From positions 16,531,783-16,595,782 of the forward strand of contig CM055747.1 in assembly GCA_029465975.1 (NCBI GenBank): DNA of 64,000 nucleotides, read 5' to 3'. Position numbers and translations under genes: made by a program. This DNA is from Dallia pectoralis (Eukaryota > Chordata > Actinopteri > Esociformes > Umbridae). Of the stretch, positions 34,506-47,990 are shown in pieces (position 1 is the first letter of the stretch; the number at the start of each line of letters is the position of its first letter). Under the pieces are notes generated by a model. That model saw only the letters and a list, made by a program, of their open reading frames with translations. It ran no database searches and was not told the origin of the DNA.

Positions 34506-35464
34506 GCATTTTTTAATAGTTACATTTGTGTCGTTTTTTTTTCAAGAAAGCTCAAGCTGGGCCAGTTCTCCCCTGTAAATTAACTATAATTATAATCGTG
34601 ACCATGCCTAATCAGCAAACCCACATGTGGTTTAGTGGTGAGTGCAATCATTTTCATACCGGCCCCCAGAATGTTTGATCTTCAAATGTGTGGTGGTAAG
34701 CTTTGGATTTTGTCACGCTACATGGGACCACTATATAATATGATAATACAGGATGTGAGCTGTAACCAGATTTAAACTTCATCCGAACAGGACAATACAA
34801 GCCTCAAGCAGGACCAACCCTATCATTGCCTCACCCGTTGTTCCATTGAATTTAAATGCTATTGTTGCTCTAATGCCTCATCCCCATAGCCTCTGTCCAG
34901 AGACGTCTTTCATGTTCTGGCCATCCAGCATCTAAACGCTGTCACTGGTGACATCCGTTACCATGGAAATAGATGAGGTTTTGCATCCCAGGCAGATAGG
35001 ATGGTTGTGGTGGTTACTGTCTGCCCTCTGGTGATAGATCGTGAACATTTACAATTTGAAGTATTTTTTGTAGTTCCTTGAATGAATGAGGAATCCATTT
35101 ACAGCTAAGAGGTTGAGTGTCTGGTGCGGTCCAAAAACCTCAAAAACAGACAAAATCATGGTTCCCTTCAGGGAATGCCACTCACCTCTCCCACTTGTTA
35201 CTGAGGACTTGGTGGTTAGATTGGCAAAATAATTCAAATTCCTTGAGTTCAACATCTCACACAGACTCATGTGGAAGGAATACATCACAGCAAACACTAA
35301 AATGCCCACCAGTGGATGTACATTCCTTGCAACAGCAAAAACCAAAACAATGAATCTTCTTGAATCTCCTTCACTTCTTCCATTAAGCTCTTCTTATTGC
35401 ACAGCTGCTTGCATGCGCCTCCATACCTTAAACCATATCAGTTTCTGTGCAGTGGCCCTTAACA
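34506..35464. other. Intergenic unique sequence, no gene seen
   Basis: No recognised gene; short frames only. Confidence 0.5.
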
Positions 35465-36912
35465 ATCAGCCGTCAGCACTCATGCAGCCCCAGACCATGA
35501 CGCTCCCACCACCATGCTTGCCTGTAGGCCCTACGGTTGCCGCTACACACACTTGACACCATCTGAACCAAAGAAGTGTATCTTCCTCTCATCAGACCAC
35601 AGGACTGCTAGTCTGCTTGTCTTCAGCAAACTGTTTTCAGGCTTTCTTGTGCATCGCCTTTAGAAGAGGCTTCGTTCTGGGACGACAGCCATGCAGATAA
35701 ATTTGATGCAGTGTGCGAAGTATGGTCTGAGCACTGACAGGGTGACCCTTCAACCTCTGCATCACTCATATGTCTATTTCCCAAAGACAACCTCTGGATA
35801 TGATGCTGAGCATGTGCACTCAACTTCTTTGATCGACCATGGCGATGCCTGTTCAGAGTGGAACCTGTCCTGTTAAACCGCTGCATGGTCTTGTCCACTG
35901 TGCTGCAGCTCAGTTTCAAGGTCTTGGCAATCTTCTTATTGTCTATGCCATTTTTATGAGGAGGTGAAAAATATGTACTCAGTCTGGTTAGGAAGGTGAA
36001 CAGTCACAAGGTGTTTGGTTAAAGACAAGGCGTAGTATTCGTTGATGTCCTTTATTGATCACCACAACAGAACAAATGTCTTGCTGACAGGGGGGTTGAG
36101 TAGGTTTGTATTTGGATGTCTATGGATGTGTATGTGTGTGTGGTTCTAGGAATAAACAGACATAACACTTAATTAGCACACACAATAATATCAATATAAC
36201 AATTGGGATGTTTAGTTTATTAAGTCTGTACTTATTATCATCACTACTTACATGTATAAATAGTGATCAATATAAGAACAACTGACCTCATACTTGCTAT
36301 CACTCCCTACATGTTACAGGCAATAAACAGTGTCTTAATAAATGTGTAACTTACTGGTATTTGAACTCACACTCAATAAGTCCACCAAATACTTGAGGTC
36401 AACTCCTTCTTCCGTTCGGAGTAAACGTCTAAAATAGCGCAAACCAAATCCTAAGGGCATTGGAACAGCCCACTTCTGCCCAAAAAGGGGATTCTTTTCA
36501 ACAAGATGAAAAAATATTCTTTGCCATAAGATGCCATGTTGAACTTCAAGTGACCAGTATGAGTGTGAGAGCGATAACACCAAATTTGACACACCTGCTT
36601 CCCATTCACACCTGAGACCTTGAAACACTAACAATTCACATGACACCGGGGAGGGAAAATTGATAGTTGGGCCCAATTTTGACATTTTCACTTAGGGGTG
36701 TACGCAATTTACTTGCCAGCGGTTCAGATATTATTGGTTGTGTGTTGAGTTATTTTGAGGGGACAGCAAATGTACACTGTTATACAAGCTGCACACTCAC
36801 TAATTTACATTGTAGCAAAGTGTCATTTCTTCAGTGTTGTCACATGAAAAGATATAGTAAAATATTTTCAAAAATGTGAGGGGTGTACTCACTTTTGTGA
36901 GATACTGTATAA
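35465..36912 (-). mobile_element. Tc1-like transposon, minus strand, with foreign insertion
   Basis: The right end cttttgtgagatactgta is the family's terminus, preceded by a roughly 230-bp terminal repeat also seen at 22975-23190. On the minus strand the N-terminal helix-turn-helix of the transposase is readable at 35919-35740 (STVDKTMQRFNRTGSTLNRH, then KKLSAHAQHHIQRLSLGNR). Downstream, catalytic-domain sequence is eroded and ends near 35465, so the left end is missing. Between about 35960 and 36490 family resemblance stops and then resumes, indicating a ~530-bp insertion near the transposase start. Dead copy. Confidence 0.88.
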
Positions 36913-36934
36913 TATATTGAACATTGTAAGTATA

Positions 36935-37160
36935 TACTGAACAAGTTAAAAGTTTGGATACTCACTCAAAGGTATTTTTTCAGTTTTATTATTAAATCAT
37001 AGTAAGACATCAGAACTATGAACATTAAAACAATCCGTATTGTGGTGAGTTAAGGTTGGTATACAGAAGGTCATCATTATGTCTTTACTATGGTGTTATG
37101 GAATAAACAGCTCAAATACGGAAAGAGAAATTACAGTCCATCTCTGTAGTTCTCTCTGTA
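36935..37160 (+). mobile_element. Tc1-like terminal fragment
   Basis: gttaaaagtttggatactca begins a terminal-repeat-like stretch of another fish Tc1 family. It skips to ggtatacagaaggtcatcat and gaataaacagctcaaatacg, the area of the transposase start. Heavily deleted. Confidence 0.65.
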
Positions 37161-38334
37161 GTTTTTCTATATAATATTAATCATCTATTTATCGATTGTT
37201 TGTTAATTTATCTCAATGGATTCATTGAGATTGAAGACTGAGGAATAGATAGATTGATAACTAATGCATAGAGATGTTCTTCTATACACATGCTAATCTC
37301 ATACCTTATATATGTCATTTATGTTTTTAAATGAAGAATTCATAACACATGGTTTCCTATGTTTTTACATAAACCCCATGTCCCTTTCAGTATCGCATTA
37401 TTTTATCACGTTGATGGTACACCACCTAGTGGTGAGATGTTGAAACATTCAACATTCCAGTGACAAAGAAGCAGGTGCTACCATCTGGTAAACACATTTG
37501 CTTATCTTGCTTGCTAAATAAACACATTTTAGTTGATAGAGTTGGAAGTACGGCACTTTCTCAGCACTTTCTCAAGCTTTCTCCTCTACCAGGAGAAGGC
37601 CCCTGGAGTAGGTCAGGCAAACTGGCGCAACGACTGTAAACTTTAATTTACAGTTTTTGACTGCATTTGAAACTGAAGGCCCCTTCTACAGAATCGGTTG
37701 CAAGTACAGCAGTCTGGCAGTCTTCTCTACCAAGATGGAACTACAGCAACCTGGATTCTCCCTGAAGTAGGTCAACTGGCCCATATGATGTTAACTTGAA
37801 TGAAAACATAATGTTTTTTTGCTATCTCCTTGCTGCAGAAATATTCTACACTGACATCTACGATTACCACAAATTTTAACAACGCATCCAGTTCTGGCCA
37901 TATAATTTTATAATTATTTTAGAGTTACTACATTGCACTTGGTGGCATCTCCAATGCTGAATATCCTTTTTCAGAAACTTTTTGCCATATCTGTGGAATC
38001 TGTATGAATTAATTTAATCACCCTTCCTTTTGTGAATGTGTACCTGGCTATCACATTTATTTGTTATTGTTGATCTGGCAATCTATAAATTGATCATCTG
38101 TTGGTCATCAATCTACCTCTGACAATTAATAGAGATAGATAAATTATTAATCCTAATATAAAAACCTGTCAATCTCAATATATATGTCATATATATTTCT
38201 CTATGAATGGTCATATTGCTGGACTTATGAATTCACAAAGATAGAGATTGTCAAATAGTTCGTAGCCACCCATTGTCTAGATGACAGTTGTGCTTGCTAT
38301 TTGAATTATCTTACCATCTTCATGAGTTAACTAT
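37161..38334. other. Intergenic unique sequence, no gene seen
   Basis: AT-rich sequence between two fragments of the same Tc1 family; it could be partly transposon-derived but I cannot align it. Confidence 0.4.
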
Positions 38335-38562
38335 ACTGGAATGCATTTCAATTAATTAAAAGGTCAACTATTTTTTTCAATCAAGAATTGACTTGCTCAT
38401 AATGCCAATCACTTGTGAACCGGTGAACAGAAGATCATCATTATGTGTATACTGTAATAGTCCATATTATGGCAAGAACTGCTCAAATATGGAACGTGAA
38501 ATGACAGCCCATCATTACATCCCAGACATGAAGATCATTCAATTCAGATAATATCAATAACT
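38335..38562 (+). mobile_element. Tc1-like fragment with transposase start
   Basis: tggaatgcatttcaattaat, then gtccatattatggcaagaac and tgctcaaatatggaacgtga, correspond to the region around the transposase ATG (MARTAQ...) of the same family as 36935-37160. A stop follows within ten codons. Confidence 0.7.
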
Positions 38563-39800
38563 TTTAAAAATGTCTTCAATTGCAGTCGCTATGTGGTGTA
38601 AATTAAATTAAGTGAATCTGATCATCAGACAGTCATCTGTCTGTATGAATTGCTTGGTAGCTCTATAGTGCTCATCCATCATGCTGTCGATCAATGTTTA
38701 TTAAGTATTTGTGTCCCTAGCAGCACAAGTGTTCCCCAAAAAATGCTGAGTATTTCTGAATATACTTAATCAAAAGGACTGTTGATGATAAAGAACATTC
38801 AGATTCATGTTTCTTTACACTGCAATATAGTTATTAATCTCACACAATATTTGTACATGAACTGTTATGACCTACAATGCTTGACATTTGAATTTCTAAG
38901 CTACAGCTAATTAATATAGGAATTAGCATATGAAACACAATCTGTGCTTCCGGGGTATAAAAAGCTGAGGCACGGAGTTGAACAACTGTCACTCAGAAAT
39001 GCGTTGCTATGGATGGAAAGTTTGCTCATCCATCATGATATCAGCCCTGTACTGATTGGGTCATGTTCTGAGGAGTGTTTACATTTACATCTGTTTATTG
39101 AAAAATCATGGATTCTCAACCTCGAAACCACTTCAAATCAGTAGAATGACAGTAGAAACCCTGGCATCCACCCAGACCAGAGATGCTTATGGTTGTGTTA
39201 AGTGGCTTCTGTGGACAATACTGAGTGGCCTGTCTGCAAAAAGGTGCAATAAAGGTGCATCGGGCATTGGGACTTGTATTTGGGTTAGTCCAAAACAGAA
39301 ATATGGGGAATGGGTGTCTGCAAATGAATTATGTAGGAGCTGTTACCATTTAGCAGTAAATCTATGCAAATGATGTAAGCAACACTATATAATGTGTAAT
39401 GTGTTTAACTGGGTATATTATAGGTGTGTCAGAATGTACCAAGTGACAGGGCCTATAATAGCGGATTGGGACTATATGCACCAACACAGGTCGCTATAGG
39501 ACTGTACAGCAGCAGGAGGGGTTAGGATATATATGATAAACATAGTGAGGCCTTATGCTTATATTTCCTATCCGACTGGAATCGATTCTTATCGATTCGT
39601 TTTAATTTAATTGATGTGCAAATGATTTGTGCGGTATTGCTTTAATATTAAATGCGTTTATGAATTGGGTAAATGCGATGCCAGTCCGGTCCGACTGAAC
39701 AATAGCAGATTGCACAGTCGCTTTATAAACTGATTACAGACTCCGACTGAATTACCGCAATAGAAACCGGAACACAAATACAGACGGACCCAGAGAGACC
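38563..39800 (+). other. Upstream region of ppp1r14b
   Basis: Unique sequence ending in the 5' UTR and probable promoter of ppp1r14b. The last about 120 bp before the start codon are richer in CG dinucleotides than the region further upstream. No exact promoter element can be defended. Confidence 0.4.
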
Positions 39801-42800
39801 ATGGCGACGTTAACCAGCCAGGACTCAAGCGCACAGGCGCGGGTATATTTCCAAACACCTGTCGGTACCGGAGACACAGAGGTGGTCCAGAAACAGGGAC
39901 GGGTGACCGTGAAATACGACCGAAAGGAGCTGAGGAAGCGGCTCAATCTGGAGGAGTGGATAATTGAGCAGTTAACTGATTTATATGACTGTGAGGTGAG
40001 CGATGGCACGTTATCATCTTTATTATAACAGCAGACATGTGCCCTAATTACGGTACCGCTATTCGCTTGGCTCACTATGTCCCAGAGCTACAATACTAAA
40101 TACTAAAATACACTTAGCGGACATTTCCCCAGGACATAGATTATCTATTAAACAATATGTAATGACCACTTCTTTGATTGTACGTGTGTGGGCTTTAATA
40201 TTATAGCATTATTATACCCGGGGCCTACAATGGGAATAATACCAATATGAATGGTGATTACACAATGCAGGGCGTGGCAACATCATTGTTGGTTTGCACA
40301 CACGTAATTAGGTGTCAGCTTCAAGTGATAGGTCGAACGGGATGTTGCAATAAAATGTGTGCATTATTTATTTATGAGTTGGCTGGATCTTTGTACTGTG
40401 CACTATGGCCACTGCACCCGCACATTGATTACCGTACAGCCCTCCTTATCGTATAAGTAAAATGTTACATGACAGTGTGGTATTTCTGGTTGTTTCAAAA
40501 GAAGGACATATAGTTGACTTTGACTTAATGACTTCTGCTCCATGCGGTCACACAGTCTGTACAACTGTGCACAGCATGACTACCTGGTGATGCATTCAGC
40601 TCAAGCAAGTATGATGTAATCGGTTTCATGAATCACCCCTGAAAAAGACTGCTTTTTAAAACACCTCTTCAGATATGCTTCGACCTCTAAAAGGATGTAG
40701 GTGAATTAACACTCAACCGGAAAGTGAACAGCTTTCAGACGATATTGCAGCATCACGTATACCTATATTGTGAAATGATCCTCAAAGTGACCATTTGTGC
40801 AGGTTTAAAGCTCATTTATGCATCAGACAGTGTTTTCCGTCTAATTGTAATATGTGAGTGTAGTCTCTTCTCATGAATAACTCTTAAACCTGTGAAAATA
40901 ATAGTTATGTAAACATAAAAACTAAACAGTCATATTCAATAGAATAGACAGTGGTCAGGAAGTCAGTGGGTATGCATATTAACACATCAGACATCCATGT
41001 TCAGCCCAGCGTATCCTGTTGTTTATGAGCTGCGGGATAAAGTGACTCTGGGGACCTGCAGAGGATGTTCAGGAAGTGGAAACATGGGCCAAAATAACCT
41101 GTTTGATTTTTAGCTTGTGGCCGAACTTTCCCCACTGCCATGGATCACGTGAGGTTGTTTTGTATATATTTAATGTGCTTTCTCCATCTCTCAATCTCTC
41201 TTTCTATCCCTTTTACAGGAGGAGGAGATTCCAGAGTTGGAGATTGATGTGGATGAGCTGTTGGATATGCACACAGATGGAGACCGGGCGTCCAGGGTCA
41301 AGGTGTGCATTTAACCCTGATCAAACCCCAGTCAATACTGACGACACATCCATTATGGTCATTAATATTGAGGGAATACACATCCATTATGGTCATTTAT
41401 ATTGGGGGAATACACATCCATTATGGTCATTAATATTGAGGGAATACACATCCATTATGGTCATTTAGTATTGAGGGAATACACATCCATTATGGTCATT
41501 TATATTGGGGGAATACACATCCATTATGGTAATTTATATTGGGGGAATACACATCCATTATGGTCATTTATATTAAGGGAATACACATCCATTATGGTCA
41601 TTTATATTGAGGGAATACACATCCATTATGGTCATTAATATTGAGGGAATACACATCCATTATGGTCATTTATATTGGGGGAATACACATCCATTATGGT
41701 CATTTATATTGGGGGAATACACATCCATTATGGTCATTTAGTATTGAGGGAATACACATCCATTATGGTCATTAATATTGAGGGAATACACATCCATTAT
41801 GGTCATTAATATTGAGGGAATACACATCCATTAGAGTCATTTATATTGAGGGAATACACATCCATTATGGTCATTTATATTGAGGGAATACACATCCATT
41901 AAGGTCATTAATATTGAGGGAATACACATCCATTATGGTCATTTATATTGAGGGAATACACATCCATTATGGTCATTTATATTGAGGGAATACACATCCA
42001 TTATGGTCATTTATATTGAGGGAATACACATCTATTATGGTCATTTATATTGAGGGAATACACATCCATTATGGTCATTTATATTGAGGGAATACACATC
42101 CATTATGGTCATTTATATTGAGGGAATACACATCCATTATGGTCATTTATATTGAGGGAATACACATCCATTATGGTCATTTATATTAAGGGAATACACA
42201 TCCATTATGGTCATTTATATTGGGGGAATACACATCCATTATGGTCATTTATATTGGGGGAATACACATCCATTATGGTCATTTATATTGGGGAATACAC
42301 ATCCATTATGGTCATTTATATTGGGGGAATACACATCCATTATGGTCATTTATATTGGGGGAATACACATCCATTATGGTCATTTATATTGGGGGAATAC
42401 ACATCCATTATGGTCATTTATATTGGGGGAATACACATCCATTATGGTCATTTATATTGGGGGAATACACATCCATTATGGTCATTTATATTGAGGGAAT
42501 ACACATCCATTATGGTCATTTAGTATTGAGGGAATACACATCCATTATGGTCATTTATATTGGGGGAATACACATCCATTATGGTCATTTATATTGGGGG
42601 AATACACATCCATTATGGTCATTTATATTGGGGGAATACACATCCATTATGGTCATTTATATTGGGGGAATACACATCCATTATGGTCATTTATATTGGG
42701 GGAATATACATCCATTATGGTCATTTATATTGAGGGAATACACATCCATTATGGTCATTTATATTGAGGGAATACACATCCATTATGGTCATTAATATTG

Positions 42801-43735
42801 AGGGAATACACATCCATTATGGTCATTTATATTGAGGGAATACACATCCATTATGGTCATTTATATTGGGGGAATACACATCCATTATGGTAATTTATAT
42901 TGGGGGAATACACATCCATTATGGTCATTTATATTAAGGGAAGACACAACCATTATGGTCATTTAGTATTGAGAGAATACACATCCATTATGGTCATTTA
43001 TATTGAGGGAATACACATCCATTATGGTCATTTAGTATTGAGGGAATACACATCCATTATGGTCATTTATATTGGGGGAAATACACATCCATTATGGTCA
43101 TTTATATTGAGGGAATACACATCCATTATGGTCATTTATATTGAGGGAATACACATCCATTATGGTCATTTATATTGAGGGAATACACATCCATTATGGT
43201 CATTTAGTATTGAGAGAATACACATCCATTATGGTCATTTATATTGAGGGAATACACATCCATTATGGTCATTTATATTGAGGGAATACACATCCATTAT
43301 GGTCATTTATATTGAGGGAATACACATCCATTATGGTCAGAAGTTACCATTCTGACTAATTATTTTAATTTCCTCTTTCACGTGTTGTTTCACAGGATTT
43401 GCTGATTGACTGTTACAAACCTACAGATGTAAGTGCAACATTCTATGAGGTTATTGTCTGCTAATCTTAAGCTTTTGTTTAGTCAACAAAATATACGACT
43501 GATCAACCGAAACTAACAGATGATTGCCTGGAATCAACTTTTCACTCATTGTGTTGACCATTTTAAACTGATTAATACAGTAACATGCATGATAACGGTT
43601 ATTCAGTGTGTCTCACACTAATTCCCTAATTGTTCATTCATACTGCAGGACTTTGTCACAGCTCTACTAGAGAAGGTTAAAGGTCTGCAGAAACTCAGCA
43701 CTCCTCCCAAAAAGAACGAGAAATCTCCTACCTAG
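39801..43735 (+). CDS. ppp1r14b: Protein phosphatase 1 regulatory inhibitor subunit 14B
   Basis: Cytosolic inhibitor of PP1 (PHI-1/CPI-17 family), potent only when a conserved Thr is phosphorylated by PKC/ROCK-type kinases. Four coding exons: 39801-39995, 41219-41302, 43396-43428 and 43649-43735 (stop TAG), all joined in phase 0; predicted length 132 residues against 147 in human. The N-terminus MATLTSQDSS is short and variable as usual. Residues 33-53 hold the inhibitory loop GRVTVKYDRKELRKRLNLEE with the phospho-Thr at 36. Exon 2 encodes EEEIPELEIDVDELLDM, exon 3 LLIDCYKPTD and exon 4 the helix ending LQKLSTPPKK. This order and the exon-2 acidic stretch fit 14B better than 14A or 14C. Intron 2 is almost entirely a 34-bp array. 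It converges on fkbp2, as in human. Confidence 0.95.
41346..43338. repeat. 34-bp minisatellite filling ppp1r14b intron 2
   Basis: About 58 units of 34 bp with gggaatacacatccattatg and gtcatttatatt. Common variants: ttgagg/ttgggg, tttata/ttaata/tttagta. It starts about 43 bp after the exon-2 donor and stops about 57 bp before the exon-3 acceptor, so it makes up about 95% of a 2.1-kb intron. ttgggg variants cluster at 42215-42480 and 42555-42710, showing block spread. Confidence 0.97.
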
Positions 43736-45918
43736 CCTCAGAATGACCATGAGACATGACGGCTCAGTTCTCCACAGGGACCATCCAGCTAGAACCCTTT
43801 AGCACCCAGAATTCCTCAGTCAGCAGGATTCGTAGAGGGAAGACGATAGACCAATCAAATCTCTGCAGCGGAGATTACTGTCTCTTTCTTTGTTAAACAA
43901 CTTCTTGTCGATTTATAATCATGTTATACATAAACAGTAGTAAGTGATGAGTGTTATAATAATATAGTATAGCATTGACTGATTTGTTGACACGGAGAAA
44001 GAACTTGATGATGTTTGACTTGAGCTATAAGTCACCAGCAGAGCATGACACATCCATAAACTACATGATAGCTCCTAAGCATTCATAACCGAGGCAGCTA
44101 AAATGAAGTCAAACAAATCAAACTCTTTAGTTAGTTGGTCAACTTATATTAACCTGTGTATAATGACAGCCTGAATTACTTATTGGTTTGTAATGGCTGG
44201 AGCCATGTCATTTTTACAATGTCATTTTAATTATTGGATTTATAGATCAAGCGAAGTGTTACACTGATGTGGGATACAGTAGGTACTGCAGTTCACGTCT
44301 GTTTAACCATTTCAAGCCGAGCGCTGTCATCGTCTAGTATTTTTTTACGGTAGTGTGAAGGGCTTTCTAACATTTTACACTAACATACTTTGTACGGTAA
44401 ACTTTCACAAGCAAGGAAGTAATGAGGAATAGTTAATACAAACACCACATATTAGCTACTGCAATGTCAGCAGCACGTTCTTACAGCACAAATGCAACTA
44501 TTATAAAGTCATCAATAAATTGCTCCTACACTGAACACATATGAGCCCTGAAATAACACTTACCGTAGTTCAATGGTTTTCCTCTCCACACCCTGGTGTG
44601 AGGCTTGGACTGCAAGGGATTTGTGAATGTCTTTCAGACATGACCTATTACGCCTAGATGGGCTGCTTTATGTTACGATCTTCTCAAACCAAACACACCC
44701 ATTTGTCATAAACCATAACCACTGCTAGTTGATTGGAAAGGCTTTCTATAAAAAACATGTATGAATGTTTCGACCAGTGTTGATTTGAAAACATCACGGT
44801 TGGTCCCCAAGTGTAGCAATGTCCAATGTATTGGTTTTCACTGTATCCCAGACATTCTCTTCACACGTTCATATCACTATTATTACAGCGCTTGTGTGCC
44901 ATTAACCCATAGCACGTCATTGTGATGTTATTTGGCCACATTCAGTGTGTCCTGTAGGGCCGGCATCACATTGAAAACTTGTCAGACTATAGACTAGGTT
45001 ACTGCATTCACTTAAGCGTATCTGCTGGAGGTGGGCGACTGCATTTTCTGTGTGAGTGTTCAAGATGTGATTGCAAATCTGTAGTGGTGTAATGTAGCAA
45101 TACCTACTGGTGCTGTTTGCCAATTTGTTAAATTTTTATTAAAATGTGTTTTACCTAGTCTCACTTGTGTTCACTTCAGCAGTTACTGTCATGTACAAGA
45201 GCAAAATAACTACCAGAAAATAGACTATTAACTTTAAAAATCTTTAATTTGAATAAACATTATGTGAACATGAACATTGGTCAGGTCTTGTTAACCAATG
45301 TAGTTAACTTTTTTATTTCAAAAAGTAAAAACATACAAATAATACCTATTGAAGTGTACCACGGCATATCCTGTCTTCAAACTTTTCTCTGAATGTTCAG
45401 CCTAGTAAATAAAAGACTGAACATTATGAAAAGTAAGAGAGCTAGAGTTATATGAAGTTACACTAGAATTATATGGATTAATTTAATGCTGAGCCAAATT
45501 ACTTGGCCAAAACGTTTATTTTGAAGGTATAAGATGCCTTTAAATTCACAGCGGGCAACATTATGTGTTACATTCAAGTGTTAAATTGGGCAGTAGCCAG
45601 AGTGAGATGATCCTGTACAGATGACCAAGGAGGAGTTAAGCTCCACTAGCCAGCAGGATACAGTTAAATACAACTGGCACCATTTCTGCACTACACGTAA
45701 AAGTTGGGCTATCCTACATCACAAATCCAAATGTAAGTCCTGGTCATAGCTGAAAAGCTGGTATCTTTTGTAAGGTCTTTAACTGATTTTAATACTATAC
45801 TATATCCGGTTAAAAAAGACCACCCGGTGTGTTGGTTCGGTGTGGGTAGTTGCTACGGGTTATGGTAGAATATTCAGACTATAACCAGCATTAACAGACA
45901 GCTTTAGTTCAAAATTCA
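43736..45918. other. Converging 3' UTRs of ppp1r14b and fkbp2
   Basis: No further coding exon seen. Possible poly(A) signals: aataaa near 44514 and 45253 and attaaa near 45138 on +. On -, tttatt near 45312 (aataaa in the minus sense) could serve fkbp2. Exact ends need transcript data. Confidence 0.45.
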
Positions 45919-47453
45919 CTATAAGTCAGACCTCCTCTCAATGTTGAGCAGTTCTACTTCAAAAATGAGAGTGGCGCCACCTGTTGGAGAGATGGGAAAA
46001 GTTACAAACTAAAACAGGAACCAAGTGGTTTTCTGATGCTGCAGACCAGTGGTTCCCAACCAGAGATACGAGGACCCCAGACGGTACTGGGCCAATCAAC
46101 AGGGGGTACTTAAGTACACTCGTGACACCATAGGCTCATGACACAGACAAAAGCAAATTGAGGTTGGTGGAACAGTAACTGAAAAAGATTGGGAACCACT
46201 TTTGTAGAAAGTGGAGAAGCAAAATAAGTACCAATACATACCAGGGATCTTAGGGGGTGCTCCTCTGTCTCCATATCCTACAAAATAATAAATATCAATA
46301 GATGTCAGAACAGAGGAAGTGGAAAAACTAAGTGACTCCAGGGCTCACATGGCTATCACAATAAATCATCATGTTCTCCTAATTGGTTTTTGTGTACAAT
46401 AATAGGTCAAATACACTGCATTTAAATAATACACCATTGATATACATTGATTTCAGGCTTGTATACATAGACTAGAAACATCCAAAACATTAAAAACACT
46501 GATAATTAGATTTTATGAAGACTAGCATGAAATGACATTTTTCTATCTTTAATGGAAGTGATTTGGCTTTAAAATAAACGCACTATTGGCACTGGCAGCG
46601 TATCAGATTTGCAGGCACCCTTTTAAAAATGTTTTTCTGGCAATAAGACCAAGCAATTGGACCAAACTGCAATATGCAAAGCATTTGTTGTCAGACATGC
46701 TCACTCATCTTTGTTTGTGTGAGTGGCAGAGAAAAATAGGGCTTAAATAGTCTGTGGTTATGGCATATCTGAGAAATTAAAGTAACCTAGATTTAGGCAT
46801 CACAAAAAAACAGCAAAAGTTAAGATAATTTTGCAATATTAACGAATCCGTGGGCAAACTCACCAAGTTCTGATGGGATGACTAGTTTCCTCTTCTCTCC
46901 CTCACACATTCTACAGAAAAAGTGGGATTGATTAATTAGGAAATCAACTAGTCAACTAAATCTACATTCTATTGTTATTACACTATTATTCAGTGACATG
47001 CACACCGAGGTCAATTAGGAGCAAATACGCAAAACAAACTAAACCAACACCAACCCCAGTAGGCCCTGGTCCCAGCCTTTGATGACCTGTCCAGTTCCCA
47101 GAGTAAAGGTGAACGGCTGGTCCCTTGGAATGCTGCTGTCAAACTCGGTTCCGTCTTCCAGCTTTCCCTGTGCACACATCGGCATCAAAATTTATTAGAT
47201 GTGTCCATTTAATCAAATAAAAATGAGATGGAAATATTCGCTGGCTTTTTATTAAGTATCAAAAAGGAGAAGCCTCCTCCTTGTAAGGCCAACTCACAGT
47301 ATAGTGCATGTTCAACACATCCCCCTTACGGGACTTAATAGGGCAGTTATCAACTCTTTTCTTTATGCCAATTTGAAGCTTCTTTTTGTCGCCGCCGCGA
47401 ACTGCTGGGGCCAGGGACACCAGAGTGAACACGAAAAGGAGACACAGCCTCAT
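45919..47453 (-). CDS. fkbp2: FK506-binding protein 2, ER-lumen peptidyl-prolyl isomerase
   Basis: Secretory-pathway FKBP (FKBP13) that catalyses cis-trans proline isomerisation in the ER lumen. Five coding exons on the minus strand: 47453-47298, 47167-47055, 46910-46864, 46277-46242 and 45980-45919 (stop TAG), all with GT-AG borders and consistent phases; 137 residues. Residues 1-20 form a signal peptide (MRLCLLFVFTLVSLAP...). The mature start KKKLQIGIKKRVDNCPIKS is FKBP2-specific. The FKBP domain follows: GDVLNMHYT, GKLEDGTEFDSS, FTLGTGQVIKGWDQGLLG, MCEGEKRKLVIPSELGYGD, PPKIPGGATLIFEVELL. The C-terminus is ERRSDL, a divergent ER-retention-like tail (RTEL in human). Intron 4 carries a hAT-type MITE. 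It is convergent with ppp1r14b, matching human synteny. Confidence 0.97.
46047..46201. mobile_element. hAT-type MITE in fkbp2 intron 4
   Basis: Left end cagtggttcccaacc and right end gattgggaaccactt are inverted repeats typical of small fish/vertebrate hAT elements. Flanking 8-mers (ctgcagac / ttgtagaa) agree at 5 of 8 positions, consistent with an old target duplication. About 155 bp, no coding capacity. Confidence 0.8.
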
Positions 47454-47990
47454 ATCTGGGGAACATACTAACGTGTTAATAAAGTTCCAAGTACAAACTC
47501 ATAGACATCTAGCTAGTGCGTACCATTGGCATTGTTACACGTCATCGTTAATGAGCACATGATAGGAAGAATAAAACAGAAGAAGTTAGACCTGTCTTTC
47601 ATCTAATCCGAAATGGGAGCATCGATCTGGGCTCAAGGCACCAGTTTAATTTGGCGTCATATGCCAAACCTGTATCAAACAACTAGCAAATGGTCCACAT
47701 ATTTATGTGCTGTGTTAATGTAACGACTGTGTTTCTAACTACAGTACAGCAGTAGCTAGCTAAATCGAACAGGAATAACAAGCTAACGTCAGCTAACTAA
47801 AGCTATGTATGTATCGGTTGTGTCCATGGTTTCAGCTACACAACTTCAATAAACGTACTTAGCTTTTCATGACTTAATTTAGGTTAACGAAGCAAGTTAC
47901 TTATTTCTCAAAAGTCTTACCAGCGTATATGCAAATGAATAAACGACAGAAAATGGTCGGTGTATTCGGAACGATTGAATGAATCCCTCG
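47454..47990 (-). promoter_or_regulatory. fkbp2 5' UTR intron and probable promoter
   Basis: On the minus strand the coding exon is preceded by gttccccag two bases before the ATG, a plausible acceptor. Upstream, ctg/gtaagacttt places a strong donor at 47920, so a non-coding first exon probably starts between about 47921 and 48000. A 5' UTR intron so close to the ATG is inferred from these motifs only. Confidence 0.5.

Noticed and set aside
22975..36912. Left Tc1 end at 22975 and right half at 35465-36912 as two parts of one split element
   Set aside because: They are the same family, but nothing in the 12 kb between supports one disrupted insertion; separate insertions are simpler.
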